DNA of 64,000 nt, taken from Paraburkholderia heleia NBRC 101817 (GTDB lineage: Bacteria > Pseudomonadota > Gammaproteobacteria > Burkholderiales > Burkholderiaceae). Positions 63,619-64,000 of the stretch are shown here, piece after piece. The notes under the pieces are model-generated. The model did not search any database. It was not told where the DNA came from and saw only the letters and a program-made list of their open reading frames with translations. The DNA lies in NCBI RefSeq assembly GCF_000739775.1, contig NZ_BBJH01000021.1, positions 62,001-126,000 of the forward strand, read 5' to 3'. Numbering within the stretch: position 1 is the first letter of the stretch; every line of letters begins with the position of its first letter. A program made the position numbers and the translations under genes.

Positions 63619-64000
63619 ATGACCAAGAAAGTTTATGTAAAGACCTTTGGCTGCCAGATGAACGAGTACGACTCCGACAAGATGGTCGACGTACTCGGCG
63701 CCGCCGAAGGTCTCGTGAAGACCGACACCCCCGAAGACGCGGACGTCATTCTCTTCAACACCTGCTCGGTGCGCGAGAAGGCGCAGGAGAAGGTCTTCTC
63801 CGACCTCGGCCGCGTGCGCGAACTGAAGGAAGCGAACCCCAACCTGCTGATCGGCGTAGGCGGCTGTGTGGCGAGCCAGGAAGGCGCGGCGATCGTCGCG
63901 CGCGCGCCGTATGTGGACCTCGTGTTCGGCCCGCAAACGCTGCACCGCCTGCCGCAGATGATCGACGCGCGCCGCGCCTCGGGCCGCGCGCAGGTGGACA
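63619..64000 (+). CDS. miaB: tRNA-2-methylthio-N6-dimethylallyladenosine synthase, N-terminal part
   Basis: Radical SAM methylthiotransferase that adds a methylthio group to i6A37 in tRNAs reading UNN codons. Only the first 127 codons are in the window. The N-terminal UPF0004 domain is clear: YVKTFGCQMNEYDSDKM with the first iron-sulfur Cys, NTCSVREKAQEKVFSDLGR with the second, and GVGGCVASQEG with the third. The radical SAM CxxxCxxC motif would follow beyond the window. Start at 63619 fits the family; the ribosome site is weak. Confidence 0.97.
   Translation, partial: MTKKVYVKTFGCQMNEYDSDKMVDVLGAAEGLVKTDTPEDADVILFNTCSVREKAQEKVFSDLGRVRELKEANPNLLIGVGGCVASQEGAAIVARAPYVDLVFGPQTLHRLPQMIDARRASGRAQVD

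Overview
The window is ordinary chromosomal DNA from a high-GC betaproteobacterium of the family Burkholderiaceae, most likely Paraburkholderia, Caballeronia or Burkholderia chromosome 1. The evidence is the BpeAB-type efflux operon with a divergent TetR gene, the run recA-recX-DUF2889-sucC-sucD-terC-pilin-pglL facing moaC and bepA, the ilvE-zinc finger-waaF group, and consistently G/C-ending codons. No insertion sequence, prophage, integrase, rRNA operon or CRISPR array is visible.

Layout. 1-2674: RND efflux genes (minus) with their divergent TetR repressor and a palindromic operator. 2742-5935: small metabolic and unknown genes plus a decayed AraC-family regulator. 6133-9778: a DegP-type periplasmic protease and a QseBC/PmrAB-like two-component system, with a PmrA-type box before the protease gene. 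10189-14710: penicillin-binding protein 4, a sterol-desaturase-family membrane protein and a GDSL lipoprotein. 14821-23404 (minus): threonylcarbamoyl-AMP synthase, purK-purE-purC, and fba, pyk and pgk, so late purine synthesis sits beside lower glycolysis. 23890-28800 (plus): ilvE, a zinc-finger protein, waaF, an NTF2-like protein, a YheT hydrolase and a coupled unknown gene. 28850-40427: bepA, moaC and a MazG-like gene, then a long minus-strand block with pglL, type IV pilin, terC, sucDC, DUF2889, recX and recA, the last under a LexA box. 40663-45012: a second two-component system and an MHS-family transporter. 45124-45200: tRNA-Met with its own promoter and terminator. 45336-47312: a GntR regulator and D-galactonate dehydratase. 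47596-55192: membrane proteins, a c-type cytochrome pair, a hemolysin III-like protein, RhlE helicase and a ferritin-like protein. 55823-64000: small genes, an internally deleted glycerol kinase remnant, a HAD phosphatase, ribB behind an FMN riboswitch, an XRE-cupin regulator, an MFS exporter, a VOC protein, a LysR regulator and the start of miaB.

I found no wholly new multigene system. The least routine observations are: a glpK with about 300 central codons missing but its frame kept; an AraC/GlxA-type regulator with a lost N-terminus and two frameshifts; a stop-free basic, alanine-rich stretch of about 450 bp in frame upstream of pyk; a candidate ATT start codon for the galactonate-type GntR regulator; a PmrA-type box beside a PmrAB-like system; and short tandem duplications at the bepA 3' end and upstream of miaB.
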